A DNA stretch of 64,000 nt from CAZGNZ01 sp964527215 (lineage in GTDB: Bacteria > Fidelibacterota > Marinisomatia > SCGC-AAA003-L08 > JACNLC01): assembly GCA_964527215.1 (NCBI GenBank), contig CAZGNZ010000005.1, positions 62,001-126,000 of the forward strand, read 5' to 3'. The notes beneath the pieces were generated by a model. The model did no database searches, had not been told where the DNA came from, and saw only the letters and a list, made by a program, of their open reading frames with translations. Position numbers and translations under genes: made by a program. Positions 62,513 through 64,000 of the stretch are shown one piece after another (positions within the stretch are counted from its first letter, which is position 1; the number at the start of each line of letters is the position of its first letter).

Positions 62513-64000
62513 TTATTGTCCAATGCAGAATAGGTGGTTTTCACCGCGCAATAATATACGGCTGTCGATAAAGGCCGGGGTACTGCTGGAGGGTTCACCC
62601 AGTTCATTCCTGAAAATCTGCTGGTAAGTCTGGGCTTCGTTAAACACAAATGTGCTGCCCTTCCGATCTGTCAGATAGACAAACCCGTTGGCCAGAATTG
62701 GAGAAGAATAAAAACCGTTTCTGAATTCTTCCTGCCAAAGTTTACGGCCATTGATCAGGTCGAAGCAGGACACGGTTCCGCCGGCGGTTGCCCAGAGGGT
62801 GATATCCCCGGCAATCAGCGGACTGGCAGTGTTCGGGAGTTTTCGTTTTTCCTGCCAGGCGATTACAACCGTGCTGTCGTCAGGCTCGACCGGCAGTTTC
62901 AGGGCAGTGCCCCGGGCATATTCATTGGCAACAACCACATGACCGCTGCCAAATGCCGGTGAAGGGCCAACCTCGCCGCCGAGACAATCCGATTTCCAAA
63001 GCTGCTTTCCGGTAGCGGGATCATAAGAAATTACTGACTTGCTGTCCGCCAGGATCAGTTCCCACCGCGCCCCCGTGTTCACGCAGATGGGAGAAGCCCA
63101 CGAGATGGTCTGTCGATCTGCTTCCCAGCGGATGCGGCCGGTGTTGACGTCAAAGGCATACAGACGGGGATTTTCGAAATGGTCTAGCTGAACGAACAGC
63201 AGATCCTCAAAAATCAGCAGGGAGGAAGAATGGGCATAATGATTGTCCGGAATTCCCAGCGCTTTCTGCCAGGTCGGATTCCCGAGGAAGTCGAAGCATG
63301 CCAGATCGCCGGTGGCGAAAATACCGCAGACCGAGTTCCCGTCGGTGGCCGCGCTGGGTGCGGCAAATCCGGTGCCGGGGTCCAGATACAGGTCCGCAAG
63401 TTTTGCGGCAATATGGGGAGGTGATGGTATTTCCCGTTCCCAAAGCAGGCTGCCGTCACTCAGCCGGTAGCAGTACAGAATTCTGCTTTCAGCATTTCCG
63501 CCGGTGATGAATATCCGGTCATCCCAGACAACTGGGGAGCTGAATCCCGGCAGCGGTACAGCCGATTTCCACAGAATATTCAGTCCGGACGGTCCGTCCC
63601 ACTCCAGCGGATATCCTTCCCCGGCAGCGACCGCATTGCCCCAGGGTCCCCGAAAGCCGGGCCAGTTCGCTTCAATGTCTCCGGGTTCGGGGATGGGAAT
63701 ATCCGGCAGGAGGGATTGGGGATCGGTTATGAGTTCCCGGGTATTGAGATTGAAAAGGACACCCAGAATGATCAGAATCCCTGCCGGAACAAGGCTTACC
63801 GGAAGTTTCCGTTGGGATTCCAGGTCGGATTTTTCGGCGGCTCCGAAGGCTGCCGGGCCAGGCAGCTTCAGCATCAGGGATTGCCGGACCCTGAGGGCCA
63901 GCAGACCTGCGCCGGCGCTGATAATAATGAGCAGGCTGCCGGTGTTCAGCATCCAGATGCTGGTAAAAAATCCTTTCCGGATCAGCAGATCCATGGCCCG
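62513..64000 (-). CDS. Membrane-anchored PQQ-type beta-propeller protein (5' end outside window)
   Basis: At least 493 residues. The ATG at 63994 is the first start in the window but the frame runs on to the edge, and the beginning (MDLLIRKGFFTSIWMLNTGSLLIIISAGAGLLALRVR) looks like the end of a membrane region, so the true N-terminus may lie outside. One or two membrane helices (about 12-35 and 65-85) precede a propeller (about 105-490) with PGDIEANWPGFRGPWGNAV, LSDGSLLWEREIP, ATGKQLWKSDCLGGE and NGRKLWQEEFRNG. The WPGFRGPxGNG opening is typical of PQQ-binding-like proteins. It is 7 bp upstream of the NADH oxidoreductase gene on the same strand, so cotranscription is likely. Confidence 0.83.
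   Translation of the reverse strand, partial: RAMDLLIRKGFFTSIWMLNTGSLLIIISAGAGLLALRVRQSLMLKLPGPAAFGAAEKSDLESQRKLPVSLVPAGILIILGVLFNLNTRELITDPQSLLPDIPIPEPGDIEANWPGFRGPWGNAVAAGEGYPLEWDGPSGLNILWKSAVPLPGFSSPVVWDDRIFITGGNAESRILYCYRLSDGSLLWEREIPSPPHIAAKLADLYLDPGTGFAAPSAATDGNSVCGIFATGDLACFDFLGNPTWQKALGIPDNHYAHSSSLLIFEDLLFVQLDHFENPRLYAFDVNTGRIRWEADRQTISWASPICVNTGARWELILADSKSVISYDPATGKQLWKSDCLGGEVGPSPAFGSGHVVVANEYARGTALKLPVEPDDSTVVIAWQEKRKLPNTASPLIAGDITLWATAGGTVSCFDLINGRKLWQEEFRNGFYSSPILANGFVYLTDRKGSTFVFNEAQTYQQIFRNELGEPSSSTPAFIDSRILLRGENHLFCIGQ

Noticed and set aside
60986..62533. 515-codon frame on the plus strand
   Set aside because: Antisense of the NuoE-HydB-like gene, whose domains are clear; this is a codon-bias shadow.
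1..64000. tRNA or rRNA genes
   Set aside because: The gaps were scanned by eye for tRNA T-loop and CCA-end patterns and rRNA-like blocks; nothing convincing was found.

Overview
The window looks like a chromosomal segment from a Gram-negative bacterium of the FCB superphylum, most likely Neomarinimicrobiota (Marinimicrobia/SAR406) or a close relative such as Calditrichota or KSB1. The evidence is lipid A biosynthesis genes, a type IX secretion C-terminal sorting domain, several secreted enzymes ending in the same dockerin-like double repeat, and a Bacteroidetes-style LuxR regulator. Taxonomy is inferred from gene style only. No tRNA, rRNA or CRISPR array was found.

Layout. 1-3477 (+): end of an acyl-CoA carboxylase biotin carboxylase, its biotin carrier, a TerB/J-domain protein and the large methylmalonyl-CoA mutase subunit, together a propionyl-CoA/methylmalonyl-CoA module. 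3546-4606: two short genes (an epimerase-like VOC protein and a STAS/SEC14-like protein), each laid out like an integron gene cassette with an attC-like site. 4607-6048: no genes; a 532-bp tandem duplication and a dispersed palindromic element. 6049-12020 (+): two large secreted peptidases (M1 and C10) with dockerin tails. 12007-20440 (-): glycosyltransferase, PAP2 phosphatase, HAD phosphatase, DUF4139 protein, then a lipid A operon (oxidoreductase, lpxB, DUF374 acyltransferase, lpxK). 20621-23818 (+): C25 gingipain-like peptidase with both a dockerin and a T9SS tail. 24049-27662: metallophosphoesterase, MORN-repeat lipoprotein, TlpA-like thioredoxin protein. 27993-31738 (+): a two-gene membrane redox complex of the cytochrome bd superfamily whose second subunit carries eight CxxCH haem c sites. 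31788-33155: dockerin-tailed hydrolase. 33193-36903 (-): ABC-2 exporter, thiamine-binding-like protein, RadC. 37202-44961 (-): small coiled-coil protein, REC-PAS-PAS-PAS-LuxR regulator, pilin-like protein, nitrilase, membrane protein, sigma/anti-sigma pair and a lipoprotein. 45198-48557 (-): PQQ-type propeller, Ntn-hydrolase-like protein with TPR, RmlD-like reductase. 49154-51556 (+): dockerin-tailed NHL/SMP-30 propeller and two HAMP-like membrane proteins. 51600-58520 (-): FtsX-type permease with LolD-like ATPase, glycosyltransferase, propeller and a small membrane protein. 58560-64000 (-): a two-gene flavin/iron-sulfur NADH oxidoreductase related to electron-bifurcating Hyd/Stn complexes, preceded by a membrane-anchored propeller protein that runs to the window edge.

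Together the genes suggest an organism that digests extracellular protein with several secreted peptidases, handles propionyl-CoA through methylmalonyl-CoA, and runs unusual respiratory and flavin-based redox machinery. The most noteworthy parts are the integron-like cassettes beside the mutase, the bd-type/octahaem fusion, the NADPH-domain-less GltD-like subunit beside a NuoE-HydB fusion, the shared dockerin tail, and a family of small palindromic mobile elements in intergenic gaps.
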